Below are positions 9,701 through 24,700 of a DNA stretch of 64,000 nt, piece after piece. The notes beneath the pieces are model-generated. The model was not told where the DNA came from and searched no databases. It saw nothing but the letters and a program-made list of their open reading frames with translations. The DNA is from Omphiscola glabra (lineage: Eukaryota; Mollusca; Gastropoda; Lymnaeidae). The position numbers and the translations under genes are program-made. Position 1 is the first letter of the stretch; the number at the start of each line of letters is the position of its first letter. The DNA is taken from assembly GCA_964017045.1 (NCBI GenBank), contig OZ024809.1:7835012-7899011 (forward strand), given 5' to 3'.

Positions 9701-12700
9701 TTTGAAGTGATGGTTATAATTTTTGGGGGTTATTTTAAGGGCTGGATAGCTTAACTGATTCGATATTTATTCAGTTGTGTTTTTTTTAAAGATTAAAATA
9801 ATATGTACCCATACCAGCTTTAATTTGTTGTGGCTCTGATGTCAGTACTGAGTTGTATTAAAAGTTGAGCATGTCATTCTGATGTTACATTTTTTAGATG
9901 GAAATTTTTTTTAAAAGTTAAATTAACGACTTGTCAGAGTAAGGTTGGAAAGGACATGAGCCTGATAAATGAAACAGACCTTGTGAAGATTTCTCAGTTT
10001 TTTATCCAGTTCTGGATCACCAGTGCTGTCAAAATCTTTGGCACTAGGCTCGTCTGATAACACAGAGGCTGCTTCTGTACCCTCACCATCTTTAACTTCA
10101 CCCTATAAATTTTTAAGTTAAAATAAAGAAAAATAGATGAAAACAGCATTGATGTAAGGACTCTTTTACAATGTGCTCAATTACCCTTACAACATTTGTA
10201 TACATGATGTTTGTCTAGCGCCCCCAACCCCACCCCCCTTGCAAAGATCATGTTATTCTTATCTTGATTTTTATGAGTAAGTAGGATATGTATGTATGTA
10301 TATTTACAGCGAGTAAATATAATGTAATTTAATTGATACACAATAAATGTCTTTTGTTGTACTTGAACTGATGAATTTAAATTTGTATTTTGTGTAACCA
10401 TAATTACATAAACCTATATTGTTTTATTTACACAAACTGTAACTCATTCATCTGCTTAAAAGCATAATCGCAGTCCAACACTGTTACAATTAATTAATCT
10501 CCTCAGTGTTTACGTGGATGACATCAGAAAAGAAAGTGGAATAAAAATTCTTTACTATGAACATTAAAATAATCAAACAAATCTGAGTGAAAACATTTGT
10601 TTTCTTTCCAATGAAGCATACCTCTTGTGTTGCCTTTGCTTTACGGGCTTCCCGTTTTTTCTTGTTTTTACTGGGGGCTTTATCAGTTGCTGTTGTTGTC
10701 TTCATATTTGAAGGAGGTTCGTAGGCTTGTAAAGGTTTTAAAGATGGTTGTGAGGCTCCTGGATTCCTAGCATGAGGAGGTCGGTATGCAGCTGTTTGGA
10801 CTGAAATCAACGCACAAACATATTCACTGATGGCAATGAATTTAAATAATTTTTTAATCTAAATTTTCTAACATTATATAATGATAATAATAATTATATA
10901 TGATGAGGGTGCTGGGCGGCCGAGTGGTTTAAACTGAGCAAATCTCAAGTTGATGGTCTGGACTTCAATCCCCGCCAAAGCCCAGTCAAGCAAAAACACC
11001 ACCAGCACCCCGGGTGGATGGGACTCGCTAACCTTGGACGGGAACCCATCTCAAGAGAAGGCAACTCTGAATTCAAAACCCAGAGATGGAGTCCCGAAAG
11101 GCGGATAACATTGATACAATGAAACATTCCAACAACTCTTGAGGTCATCCAGTGGCGTGGAGAGAGGTGATTTGCTGTTGGGAACCAGCTAATAATTCTA
11201 GAAAGAACAATCCCAGTCCTGGTGGATTTCCAGCAAAAAAAACAAAAAAAAAAAAAATACAATGTAAAGTTTGTTTGTGTGTGATACAGAATCCGTTGGC
11301 AATTTACAAAACACTACGAAGTCACTATGAGGATTTAAATATAAGCTAGATAAGCTACAGCTTAGTCTGTCACAATCTGCCGACTAGAGAGTTTTCATTG
11401 ACCAGTTGATTTTCTATAGCTTAAGGCCTCAGCAAGTCTAAGTCCAGTCTAAGGTAATGAATAATTGCCTGGAAGCATCTATTAGTTACTAGAAATAGCC
11501 AGTAAAAAGTGACAGAGGCACCAAATGTAAATATTTTCAGAAATTTTTACAAGCTTTCTCAAAAGTTGTGAGAGCGGGGCCCTTAGTAGGGCGAGTCGTG
11601 ACTTCACTTGGTTCTTATAGTTAGCATAGAAATGATGATGAAGTTTCTTGGATTGAAAACCATAACGCTTCAGTTTTCTTTGCACGCCATTGGTCGGTGT
11701 CACAGAATGATGGGGAATGGTCGATGTCACAGAATAATGGGGAATGGTTGATGTCACAGAATGATGGGGGATGGTTGATGTCACAGAATGAAGTGTAGAG
11801 TGGTGTCGCTTGGTGCAGAATCAATTTGGATTAACAAAAACTTTTCTGCCAGGAGATTTTCTCATTTTTCATGACCTCACAAAGAAGTTGATCAATTCAT
11901 TTGAGACCATGCTTTGGCAGCATTGTCATTTTTATATCTATCAATTGTACCAATTCTATCATTAGTTACTGTACATTTCTTCTATTATTTAGTTATAACA
12001 CTATTTTTATATCATTAATTATAGTACTGTCACTTTCATTAGTTATAGTATTATCTCCAACTATGATCCTATGGTTATGGTACATTTCTTTTATTAGTTA
12101 TGGTATCTTATATTAGTTATGGTATATTTCTATCATAAGTTACAGTTCTATCTCTATCATAAATTATGGGGCTATTTCTATCAATAGTTGTTGGCATTCT
12201 CTATTCTTAGTTATGATACCGCCGCTATCATTATTTAAGATACTAACTTTATTATTAATAAAGATTATATTTCCATGGGTATGGTACTATCTCTATCATT
12301 TTTAAGATTCCATCTCTGTTATTAGTTATGGTACTATTTTTATCATTATTTAAGATTCAATCTCTGTTATTAGTTATGGTACTATTTCTATCATTATTTA
12401 AGATTCCATCTCTGTTATTAGTTATGGTACTATCTCTATCATTATTTAAGATTCCATCTCTGTTATTAGTTATGGTACTATTTCTATCATTATTTAAGAT
12501 TCCATCTCTGTTATTAGTTATGGTACTATTTCTATCATTATTTAAGATTCAATCTCTGTTATTAGTTATGGTACTATTTCTATCATTATTTAAGATTCCA
12601 TCTCTGTTATTAGTTATGGTACTATCTCTATCATTATTTAAGATTCCATCTCTGTTATTAGTTATGGTACTATCTCTATCATTATTTAAGATTCCATCTC

Positions 12701-15700
12701 TGTTATTAGTTATGGTGCTATCTCTATCATTATTTAAGATTCCATCTCTGTTATTAGTTATGGTACTATTTCTATCATTATTTAAAATTCCATCTCTGTT
12801 ATTAGTTATGGTACTATTTCTATCATTATTTAAGATTAAATCTATGTTATTAGTTATGGTACTATTTCTATCATAAGTTGGGGTTCTGGTTCTATCTCTT
12901 TCATTAGTTACGTTACTATAATCACTATGTCTCACCTTTTGGTTGTTCTACTTCACTGGTGACAGCTTTAGAACTGATGGAAAATTGTTTTATATGCTCA
13001 ACAGGACAAGGCTGATAAGCTGCTTCCCACAATTCAGCATGATCTGGTATGAAATGTTGTAGCATCAACATTCCACTGTAGTGCCATATACGAAATCTAA
13101 GTGGGAATATATAAAGTTGCTTTTACTAAACAAACTGAAACAATTAAGTTGATCAAATCAATGCATTGAGGTAAAATATTTTTAAGACTAATCTGTATAC
13201 TGTATATAATATGTGTGTGTGTGAGTGCGTGCATACCTCTAAGTTCTATTAATAAGCATAATCTTTCTATTCTACATTTCTAATTTGTATTATGTTTCCA
13301 CATCATAAATTTCTGAAAACTAAACATGTTCAAAAAGTTTTATTGCCATATTTGTTGATAAGTTGAGATAGATGGATTCACTTTTTAAGAAGTAAAAAAT
13401 TATATAAGGGTATACAAAGATGGTTTTTATTTTTGCATTATTTTTTAATTTATCAAATGTATGCAAGATTTTTGCCCTTTTCCCTTTTGTGTAAAAAGGT
13501 TGAAAAGCACTGGTCACAGGAATTATTATACCCTTTTCACTGTCAGCAGTCTTACAAAAAATAAATTAAATAAATCCTGTTAGTTATTGTCAGTCATGGC
13601 CTAAAATTACTACTACTACTGCGGGTAATCATCAGTAATAATAAGACACTATAGTTTGGTACCTACTGACTCTCAACCTAAATGAATGTGAGCTGACTCT
13701 CAACCTAAATGAATGTGAGCTGACTCTCAACCTAAATGAATGTGAGCTGACTCTCAACCTAAATGAATGTGAGCTGACTCTCAACCTAAATGAATGTGAG
13801 CTGACTCTCAACCTAAATGAATGTGAACTTACTCTCAACCTAAATGAACATGAACTGACTCTCAACCTAAATGAACATGAACTGCCTCTCAACCTAAATG
13901 AACATGAACTGACTCTCAACCTAAATGAACATGAACTGACTCTCACCCTCCATAAACATGTACCGACTCTCATAGGACGTAGGTGGATTTTCATAACGGA
14001 TACAGGTTGGATGGAGCCACATATGCAAGTCAGGATAATTTCTCATGAAACGTTTATGGCCATGGTGTACAAGGATTCAAACTTTTATAGGAATGTAGTG
14101 GTTCTGACAAACGTCTAAGTCTCATTTATTGGCAGATCAGACTTCCTCTCGTTGAAAGGATACCTTTCCAGAACTGCCAAATTTTATAACAATAGACAGC
14201 ATAATCATGTTACTTGGTGTTATCTTTTTAAAGTTGTTTTTTGGGAATCTTCAGCCACCTTTGCCAAACACAGCCTCCCTTTAATTTACATATGAGCAGA
14301 AATAATGTTCAGCTATGAATACTTTTTCCTCCATCAAGAGATCCATTTCCAACAACTGTCCAAAATATCTTCCTTTTCATAACCGAGAACAAGTTGGGGC
14401 TGGAGCTTTGCACTTTTGACAAAAGCACATACTCATTCAAGATGCGCGAGTTTCAGTACCAGTACTGTCGTTTAGGCACTTATATTTACAGTAGCTTTTT
14501 AAAATAAAAGGTTGCCCAGACAGTAACTTTTTATTTGGGAGGGGAGGGGGCAGAACTCAAAGGGGGAGGCACCTCGGTGAGCAGGGATGCATTTTGGTAC
14601 ATATCACATGAATTTAGTTTTTCATCATTTACACTTAATCTGAGCGCAACACAAAAGAGATGCTCAATGCTTGTTTTTTTGGGGCATTTTAACTACCGGT
14701 AAAAAAATAAATATATCCAGTCATTCTTTTCCCTCTTTTGACGGCACCAGGTACAAGACGCAGGATGTGACTGCATTGCTGGATGTCTGCATTATTTTTG
14801 CCTCACGAGGCAGCTGTTGTTACTGTCAATTTATCTGGTGTCTTTGTTAGGCTGAAAATTGCTTGACGGTAATTTATGCGAATGGAATAAATGGTTTGAG
14901 ATGAAATTTGTTAAACTGATTTTAATTTTTTTTTTTTAAATTAGTTGAAGTGAAGGTGGGAGTGAGAAATGGGGAAGATGTAAACTCTTTAATGAAATCT
15001 ATTTTTGTTGGGTTTGTCCTAAATTATTTAATTTACAGTACTACCTCTGTCATTAGTTACAGTTTTATTTCATTTCTAACAAATTTCCATTCAAACAAAT
15101 TTGAATGGTTGACTAGGTGGCTTATCTTCACTTCATGAAATAGAACCATTCCAATATGGCAATCCTAATTCTCAAAGTGACAATCACTATTATAATTCTC
15201 ATAGTAGCAGGTACAGTTCTCATGATAACCTGCACAATACTAATGGTAACAATCACAATCCTCATGGTGACATAGCACCACGGTGGGAATAATGATGATG
15301 ATTGAATACTTTTATAGTGCTTGTGTCCATGCTCACAGGCAGTCACAGCGCTCCAATGTCCTAAAATCCTAAAAAGTTTTAAAATGTTTCTTATGATTTT
15401 TTATCATTTTCAATTTCCCTCAAAGATTGAGGCAAACTGTTCCATAATTTAGGCACTATAGCTTCAAAAGAGCGCAGCCCGTATGACTTCTTTCTGTGTC
15501 CACACTGGGAACACTCAGTAATTTCTCTAGCAGTTATTTACCCAAGAACTAATTTGAATCTGTGAATTTAATTTTCTTCTAGAAAGTTAAGATACCTATT
15601 CTTTATTTACTTGATTTTCATCCCAATAAACTGTGGCAACAGAGTGACCAACAACAGAGACTGAAATACTTTTCAGCTGAATTGTGTCTATGTTGATGTC

Positions 15701-18700
15701 AGTGGTTTCCAACACCTGCTCACCCTCGCACGCCCACCCTATTCAGAGAGAATGTTGTCACTTATTTGGAGCTGTCACTAACATTCTCAGATCACCATGG
15801 GGGAATCAACTACCATACTTGTTATTGTAGATATAACATACCCATTGCCAACTCTAAGTCTTGGTGCAGTAGTTGCTGTGAGAACATGCTGACCATCAGG
15901 TGACCACTCCAGATGCGTTGTATCAGATGCCTGAGTCTTTGAGATCAACTTCTTATTCTTCACATCCCAAAACTCTAAGTTACCAGCAAGATTTCCAAAG
16001 CCAGCAAGGCATAAAAGTAACACTGTTAAGGATGTTATAACTGTTCTTCCAATTTTCAATGCTTACTTTATCTATCTATATTTTCTATAGATCGACGTCA
16101 GGGGTCCTCAAATTTTTAAGCTGGGGGCCTGTTCATTGACCCACTGTTTAGGGCCGAGCTTATTGAAAAATATATACCGTATTTTACGGACTATAAGACG
16201 CTACGGACTATAAGACGCACCTTAATTTTTAAGCAATTTAAAAAAAAAAAAACATTTTTACCATTTATATTAATTTTGAGAATAAGATGCACCTGAATTT
16301 TGGAGGCCCTTTTTCGAAGAAAAAAGTGTGTCTTACAGTCCGTAAAATACGGTATTATCCAATTCCTATGCACACTGCATATATCAAATTTGTTGTGAAA
16401 AAAACTGGGAAAAAAAATACAAATAAAAGAAGAACAATTTTAACCAACATAAAGCTATAAGTATTTCATAGGAGAATCACATGACTGCTTTGGGCCAATG
16501 AGATGGTCAGTGTCAGGTCCCATGTTTGTCAATGCTAACCCTTAACGACCCATGGCGGACCGGATCTGGCCTGTAGGCCGTAATTTGAGGACACATGATC
16601 TAAATCAATATATTGATCTATTTATACAGCACTATCTTTCTAAACATTTATAAATCTGCATGAACAGTTATTAGGATTGCACAGATAAGTTAATTAGCAG
16701 ATCATTTATTATGTAAATATGTATTCTGTTTGGAAAAAACATACCTAATTAAGTGTGGGTAATTAAGTATACAAGTCAAAAAGCATTACCAAAGAAACAG
16801 TAGTTGTAGCACCTATAAAAGAAACAGTAGTTGTTAGCACCTTCAAAGAAACAGTAGTTGGCACCTATCAAAGAAACAGTAGTTAGCACCTATTAAAGAA
16901 ACAGTAGTTAGCACCTATCAGAGAAACAGTAGTTAGCACCTATCAAAGAAACAGTAGTTAGCACCTATCAGAGAAACAGTAGTTAGCACCTATCACAGAA
17001 ACAGTAGTTAGCACCTATCAGAGAAATAGTAGTTAGCACCTATCAAAGAAACAGTAGTTAGCACCTATCAGAGAAACAGTTGTTAGCACCTATCAAAGAA
17101 ACAGTACTTAGCACCTATCAGAGAAACAGTAGTTAGCACCTATCAAAGAAACAGTTGTAATCACCTATCACAGAAACAGTACTTAGCACCTATCAGAGAA
17201 ACAGTAGTTAGCACCTATCAGAGAAACAGTAGTTAGCACCTATCAGAGAAACAGTAGTTAGCACCTATCAGAGAAACAGTAGTTAGCACCTATCAAAGAA
17301 ACAGTTGTTAGCACCTATCAGAGAAACAGTAGTTAGCACCTATCAAAGAAACAGTTGTAATCACCTATCACAGAAACAGTACTTAGCACCTATCAAAGAA
17401 ACAGTAGTTAGCACCTATCACAGAAACAGTAGTTTGCACCTATCAGAGAAACAGTACTTAGCACCTATCAGAGAAACAGTATTTTTTGGTGGTAATTTAA
17501 TAAAAAGATTAATCATTAACTACTTTGAATGTTATTTTAATTAAACCAAGTAGGTGAAGCACTGATGTAAACCCTAAGGAGGGGCAATGGTCAAATTTAA
17601 TTGATACTGCTCTGTGGGGCTGCAAACTCAAATACTGCGCTGGGCAAAACGACGTCTAGCTACGCCACCGTTTGTGTCATAAAAAACAATAACGACTATG
17701 AAATGAGCCTAACATAAAATAATAGAAAAATGAGTTGGTTATGTCTATCAAAATACAGACGTTTTTTCTTCTGCCATCAGCCCATTTTTTAAACATTCTG
17801 TTTGTGTGAGGATACTTATTTACATCAACATTGTTCTGCCATCGATGCACTTGTAAGCATTACTGTACATACCCTTACGCCATGTTCTTTTGTAGATCTA
17901 TATAACTGATTTTTGTAGTTCAATTTTAAAAGTATTAAACTTTTACGTTTTATTTACACTAGCTTTGATACACTGATCTTTCAGTTCTTATGTCACACAT
18001 TGTCTTTCTAACAAGCCAATTTAAACAAAAAATAAACTTTATCAATCTTATTACGAGCCTTAGTACGGTAACAAAATAAACTTTATCAATCTTATAACGA
18101 CCCTTAGTACGGTAACAAAATAAACTTGATCAATCTTATAACGACCCTTAGTACAGTAACAAAATAAACTTGATCAATCTTTTAACGACCCTTAGTACGG
18201 TAACAAAATAAACCTGATCAATCTTATAACGACCCTTAGTACTATAACAAAATAAACTTGATCAATCTTTTAACGACCCTTAGTACGGTAACAAAATAAA
18301 TTTGATCAATCTTATAACAACCCTTAGTACGGTAACAAAATAAACTTGATCAATCTTATAACGAGCCTTAGTACGGTAACAAAATAAACTTGATCAATCT
18401 TATAACGAGCCATAGTACGGTAACAAAATAAATTTAATCAATCTTATAACGAGCCATAGTACGGTAACAAAATAAACTTGATCAATCTTATAACGACCCT
18501 AAGTATGGTAACAAAATAGAAACCTGCTTTGAGTGTGTGGCACCAATCATTTTCAAATTCTTTGGTGTAACCACCCACACGGGTTAACTTGGAGGGGGCT
18601 TTTAATCTGCCCACACGGGTTAACTTAGAGGGGGCTTTTAATCTGCCCACCCGGGTTAACTTAGAGGGGGCTTTTATCTGCCCACACGGGTTAACTTAGA

Positions 18701-21700
18701 GGGGGCTTTTAATCTGCCCACACGGGTTAACTTGGAGGGGGCTTTTAATCTGCCCACACGGGTTAACTTGGAGGGGGCTTTTAATCTGCCCACACGGGTT
18801 AACTTGGAGGGGGCTTTTAATCTGCCCACATGGGTTAACTTAGAGGGGGCTTTTAATCTGCCCACACGGGTTAACTTAGAGGGGGCTTTTAATCTGCCCA
18901 CACGGGTTAACTTAGAGGGGGCTTTTAATCTGCCCACATGGGTTAACTTAGAGGGGGCTTTTAATCTGCCCACATGGGTTAACTTAGAGGGGGCTTTTAA
19001 TCTGCCCACACGGGTTAACTTAGAGGGGGCTTTTAATCTGCCCACACGGGTTAACTTGGTGGGGGCTTTTAATCTGCCCACACGGGTTAACTTAGTGGGG
19101 GATTTTAATCTGCCAAACTAATGTTGATCCTTTAATTACTGTATCTGTAAGTATTTGCTCTGTCAAATTTCTATTCAGAAGAGTGGAAGAAAATAACCAC
19201 TCTTTATTACACGGGAAACAAAAAGTTTGTTCTTATAAGATACTAAGCAATACTTCATCTGATGTACTGACAACGCACACAAGTGTTTTCAAAAGCCATT
19301 TAAAAAAAAAAAAAACAGCTTTCAAATGTCATTAGTCAAAGAAAAAAATAATTCACATGACACAAAAAATACTAAGAAAGAAAATAATGGAGAATTCAGA
19401 AAAATATTTTAAAAAGAGATCGAAAATAACTTTGCCCATCAGACTCGAAAACCTTCAACTACATCTTTTTTCAGTGTATTTCCCTAGTATTAATACAGTC
19501 ACTCCCACAAAATTCACCTTGAACTACATTGCTTTTCATTCTATTTCCCTAGTTTTCATGTAGTTATGCCCACAAAATTGACTTTGAACTACAATAAGCA
19601 GGTCTTTATATTACATCAGTTATTATTAATGATTGAAGTCAATGTTGAATAATTGCAATCACTGACACGATAGATAACGTGGTTGGACAACTCATTGTTG
19701 AGTAAATAGGTAGAGCAGAAGTAGAAGAGAAACGGATTGAAACATATTCAAACTAACCCTAATTGCGTAATAAGAACCAATAAAAGGATATTATTGCCTT
19801 GTGGGTTAAAGCAGCAAAAGTTCCTTGGACCGGTACCAAAATCAAATGTAGGTTCACACTTTAGGTTATAAATTGTAGTTTTGGCCGGCATATCTGGTGT
19901 GGAATTGGTCAAGGATAATGAAGTCATAAGCTGGTTTATCTACAGCTAATTATGTGCAGTCCTGGCAATCACAATTTTTCTTTTCAAGTAAGTAAAGCTT
20001 TAGTCAGAAATAGTTTATTTAATAGAGGTAAGCAACACTATGCAATCACCTAATTTTTGTTTTAGAGTTTTCACACAGTCCAAAATCTGTTTCATTAGAG
20101 TGTGAAAATAATTATTAAAATACTTTACTTAAAGCTCATAATAATGGTAGCCATATTCTTTAATGGGAAACATCTTCAAAACAATCTTCATAGACTTAAT
20201 ATGTAATATTTCAATTTGTAACAATTCAAATAATTTAATTGCAAAATAAACAATAGCCCCACTTGAAACTAAACTGCTAATAATAGTGTGTGATGGGTCC
20301 CTGATAGTGAATTGAGCCAGACAGCCACATAGTGAGGTGATGTTTGAGCCAGACAGCCACATCGTTAGTGAGATGACATTTGAGCCAGACAGTCACATCA
20401 TTAGCGTGGTGACGTTAGAGCCAGACAGCCACATCGTTAGCGGGGTGACGTTAGGAAGGAAGATAATACAAGTAGTCCTACAAGTGCAAGATAATCTAAT
20501 AACATCCTATAAAAAATTAACTTTTCCTTTCAACACTGCCAGTAAGTCAGACTACAAGATTTTAAGGATACAGCCATGAATAACAATAAACTCTGTATTA
20601 TTCGTCAGCCATTCAACATGGTAGACAGGACCTGGTTTTTCTGTTAGATGATAAAACATAAAATTTGATAGAATTCAATAACAAGTTATAAAAGGCCATA
20701 AAACTATGTGCTCATTGAGAAATTTAGATAAAATTCCAATACAAATAGGACCAACAAAAATCATATAAAATATATATCTACTGTACATTAAGTTGACAGG
20801 AAAAACTAATTTTAAAATATATCTGTGTCAAAAACAAAACCCCCTCACATACACAAACATAAACACACAAAAAAACATTTATCCAATGGACTACGACAAG
20901 TCGATTGTTTTGTCGTGTGATAAGAGTAAGTACGAGTAAGACTTCCGATAGGCTGTCTGCAACACACTAGTCGCTCACAAATTTTTCTTCAAACAACTTT
21001 CTTCCTTTAATTATAACTGAATTATAATTATTGTCACATTTATGAATGTCTTTTAAAAAAAACATGTGTATTCAAGAATATTTTGAAAAGTAAAATTTTT
21101 AATTAACATTGGGGAAGCGCTGATGGAGACAAACATTTTGCTTAAAAATTAATGTTAATGGCTGATCAGCTGTTATCCGTTGTTATGTGTTGTTATGTGT
21201 AGCAGACAGCCTACCGAAGGCTTACACATATCACGTGACAAAACAAGGAAGTGACTAATCGTAGTCCATTGTGAGAGTTAACACTTTATTAATTCTGATT
21301 TTTTTTAAAGTGTGTATCATTAGTCTTAAAATATATAGTAAATTGTTACAAATTGTAACTGAATATATATCTAAAGAGCATAATTTGGTGCCAGGCTTGA
21401 AAGATCAACATAACCCTTGTGATCCTTTTTATGATATAATGTCTGCAAAACAAATGGAAAGAGAATCTGCCTGAAAATTTCGCTACCATTAATTTCAAGG
21501 GAACCAAAAACCACTTGGATGACTGTGTTGTTAGTATTGTTAATTAGAGACCAACAGGAAATGATATCCTGGTTTCAGCAGAAACCGTAACCAAAACGAA
21601 ATTTAAAAATGACTTTTAGCCAAAAGTGAAGCCACAACTAAAACCTTAACAAGACTTTCGGCTGAAACTGACAAGTAAAATATATAACCCAGTATAAGAT

Positions 21701-24700
21701 TTAAAAACAGTGTTGGGAAAAAAATAATGCAAAAAAAATTAAACATTAACAACATTTTAAAATTAGTAAGTAATCCGTAATCCAGAAATAATCATTATGA
21801 ACCTAGACTTTCAGAAAGAGTGGTTAAATGGCAGTTCATTCAGCAGTAACTGGTTAGTAATTGAAGTCAATCAAACAAATGTTTTAGTACATAATCAAAA
21901 GTTCTCTGCATTATTGCCCAGTAGGTTGCACAGTTGGCATAAAGTTGTCCTGTCTATTAAATTAACTTGTTCTTATATTTCATTTACGCTACTTGAATGC
22001 AATCCATCAGTTATGTTCTTAACTGCTCACTTGTCACTCAGACAAAAAAATTAAAACAAAAATAATAGAAATATTACCATTCCCTTATTTTGTTCAGCAA
22101 ACTATTTACCTTTGCCCAAGTCTAACTGTAATTCTATTTTTGGAAATATTGGACAAATAGGTCATCATGCTGCTGTGAGCAGTGTTCGCAAAGGATAAGT
22201 CATATATCATGACAGCAAGACACCGAGCAATAATGAATATGGGATTGCTGGCCAGCAGACAGAGTGGCATTCTGACTTCTGGTAGACGGCTGAAAGGCTA
22301 AATCATTTTCACCCGAAAATGAAAATGAACTGAGAGTTAACTTTTCTGTTTCAAACAATGTCAAAAAGGATCATATGGAAGCTTTCGGTGATGACCCGAA
22401 ATTCGGTCTGCCTCTATTGTTAATATCATAGAATTTAAACTCCAAAATTGTGACAAGTTCTCTCACCCTACCTTCGGCCTTGAGACCTTTTCCACGCTTA
22501 AATTTTGTACCCATTCCTCTTTTCCGTTAACTAGCACAAGGTAAGCCTTTCATCTCATAATTCAACATGGTAAAGACATTGGGGACAGTAATAGTATAGT
22601 GATTTCTTAATAACTTCACCGACCAGATTGAATTCAATTAACTGATCAGGGATTTAAATCTTTCCAAATGCTCTTCTGAATTGCTTGCCTGAGAATTAGG
22701 GAAAAGAATGTGCTTGAATCAACATTGCTTGTTATGCCTTTGGAATATTAGAGCCAAACACAAACACTGGACAAGATTGGACTCAGAGGGAATATTTAGG
22801 GTGGTTTACTTTTGATTCGCAGCATCTGTGGCAATACAACTTTGTGTGGCCCCCTTCTATCATTGTAAATCTTTCCATCTATCAGTAACACTGGTCAGAG
22901 TGTTTGACCAACACTCAGTGACTGTATTTTACATCAGATTGTTAAGTATCAAAGTCGATTCAGATTCTCTGTATTTTTATCTACTGTCCGATAATATCTG
23001 ACACATCTTCATTGCCGGCATTGTTGTTTAATGAATACCGGTAGTGTAACTTAGACACTGCATCTCATGAAACTAAACTTTCAGAAATGTAAATTTTCTT
23101 ATAACACAATAACAAATTTACTAATACTAATCCAACTTAGAGTTCACTAACCAAAAGATAACAAGCATCAGTTAAAAGAACCAAAAACAACCTACCTCCC
23201 AACCTTTTAAGCATACCAATGCTTTTTGTCGCATACCAATGCTTTTTGTCGCATACCAATCTTTTTTGTCGCATACCAATGCTTTTTGTCGCATACCAAT
23301 GCTTTTTGTCCTATTAGTTTTTAAAAAAAGGGGGGGGGGGGGTAGGGTGCACATGGTTGCAACAGTAGGGAATGGATTAAGCAATATCTTCATTTTACTT
23401 ACGGGGCGGTACAATACAGCTTTCACCACTTGTGGATAAGAAATGAAGTCCTTGTTCACCATAGTATGAGCTGTCGGAACTTTCTGTTGATGTCAGCACA
23501 AGAAGACTGCTCCCTGCACAGCACAAAGATTGTTTTATAACAACAATAATTACAACAAATCACATGATATTTATATTTTATTACATCTCAGTATTTACAC
23601 ACACACACAAGAAATAAGATGAATGTAATAGTAATAAATATATATAACCTTAATATAGCAGACTGCTTGAGGTCTTAGAACAAGTTACAATTTTTAAAGA
23701 AATCATTTTAATGTGGGATTCCTGGCTACTTTAATTATTAATTGCAGTAAAATTGACCAAAATAAATGTATGGAAATAACAGTACAGTGGTACCTCCGTA
23801 TACGTCCCCTTTGGAATAAGTCCAAGGACCTGGAACTGTTAATGACGTATACCGAGGTAGCACTGTAATTTGTTGTCTTGTTCACATCTACAAATGTAAG
23901 CTCCAAAAGAAAATTCTCTTTTTCTTTTGTAAAATCTTAAAATAAGCAGCCGTGAGCATTTGTTTTCTCCGATATTCAAAATGGAAATTCTATTTGATTG
24001 GTAGATTTATTCTAACAATAACTGAGAATATAACATTAAAACAGGCTATTGGACTTATATAAAGATTTCAGCCCGGACATTGTTTACTTAAAGTTTTAGA
24101 TTTGAAATATAAAAAGTCTTTAGTCTGCTAGATACATATTTGTTTGACTTACCAATTTTATTCCAAAAAAAATTGACCCGATCGGCTTTAAAAAAGCTTT
24201 TATTGGCCAATGTTGATTCTGGCCCTGCAAAGTTGGGATATCGGTAGATGCGAACAAATGAGGGTTGGCCCTATGATATAAAAAAAAACCCACAAATTAT
24301 TGAAATTAACAATATTATTAAAAAATCTTATTCAAAAAGAAAAGGGAATAAGAGAAAAATTATAATTGTTTTTAGAGAAAGAGAGAGAGGGGGGGGGGGG
24401 GGAGTGACAGAGAGAGAGAGTGGGGGTGGGAAATAGTGAGAGGAGAGAGAGAGAGGGAGGTGAGAGAGAGGGGAGGGAGAGAGAAGAGGGGGGAGGGAAA
24501 GAGAGAGGAGGGAGGGAGAGAGATAGAGAAACTTACTTTTGCACCAGGCACATATGTAGCTACCGTGTAAGGGGGTATGCTTTTAGCAAGTCCGAAGTTT
24601 GACACTTTCTGTAAGATGAGTTTCGTCACTATATTGTCTGCAATGAGAAACAAGTTGACAATGAGGTTTACTTCCTACATAAATTGAAACATTTAGTTTC

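Noticed and set aside
10908..10985. Functional tRNA gene
   Set aside because: The cloverleaf is degenerate and followed by a SINE body and poly-A tail.
18674..19121. Repeat proteins on both strands (135 and 129 codons)
   Set aside because: 36-bp array in an eIF2A intron; the period is a multiple of 3 and stop-free.
15842..19893. GC-AG intron between eIF2A exons 11 and 12 (exon ends CAAG|GCAATA, acceptor ...TTAACAG)
   Set aside because: It keeps phase but gives [12 protein letters not shown]. The AT-AC reading gives NPQGNILCLAGF, which matches the family better, and both U12 donor and branch consensus sequences are present.
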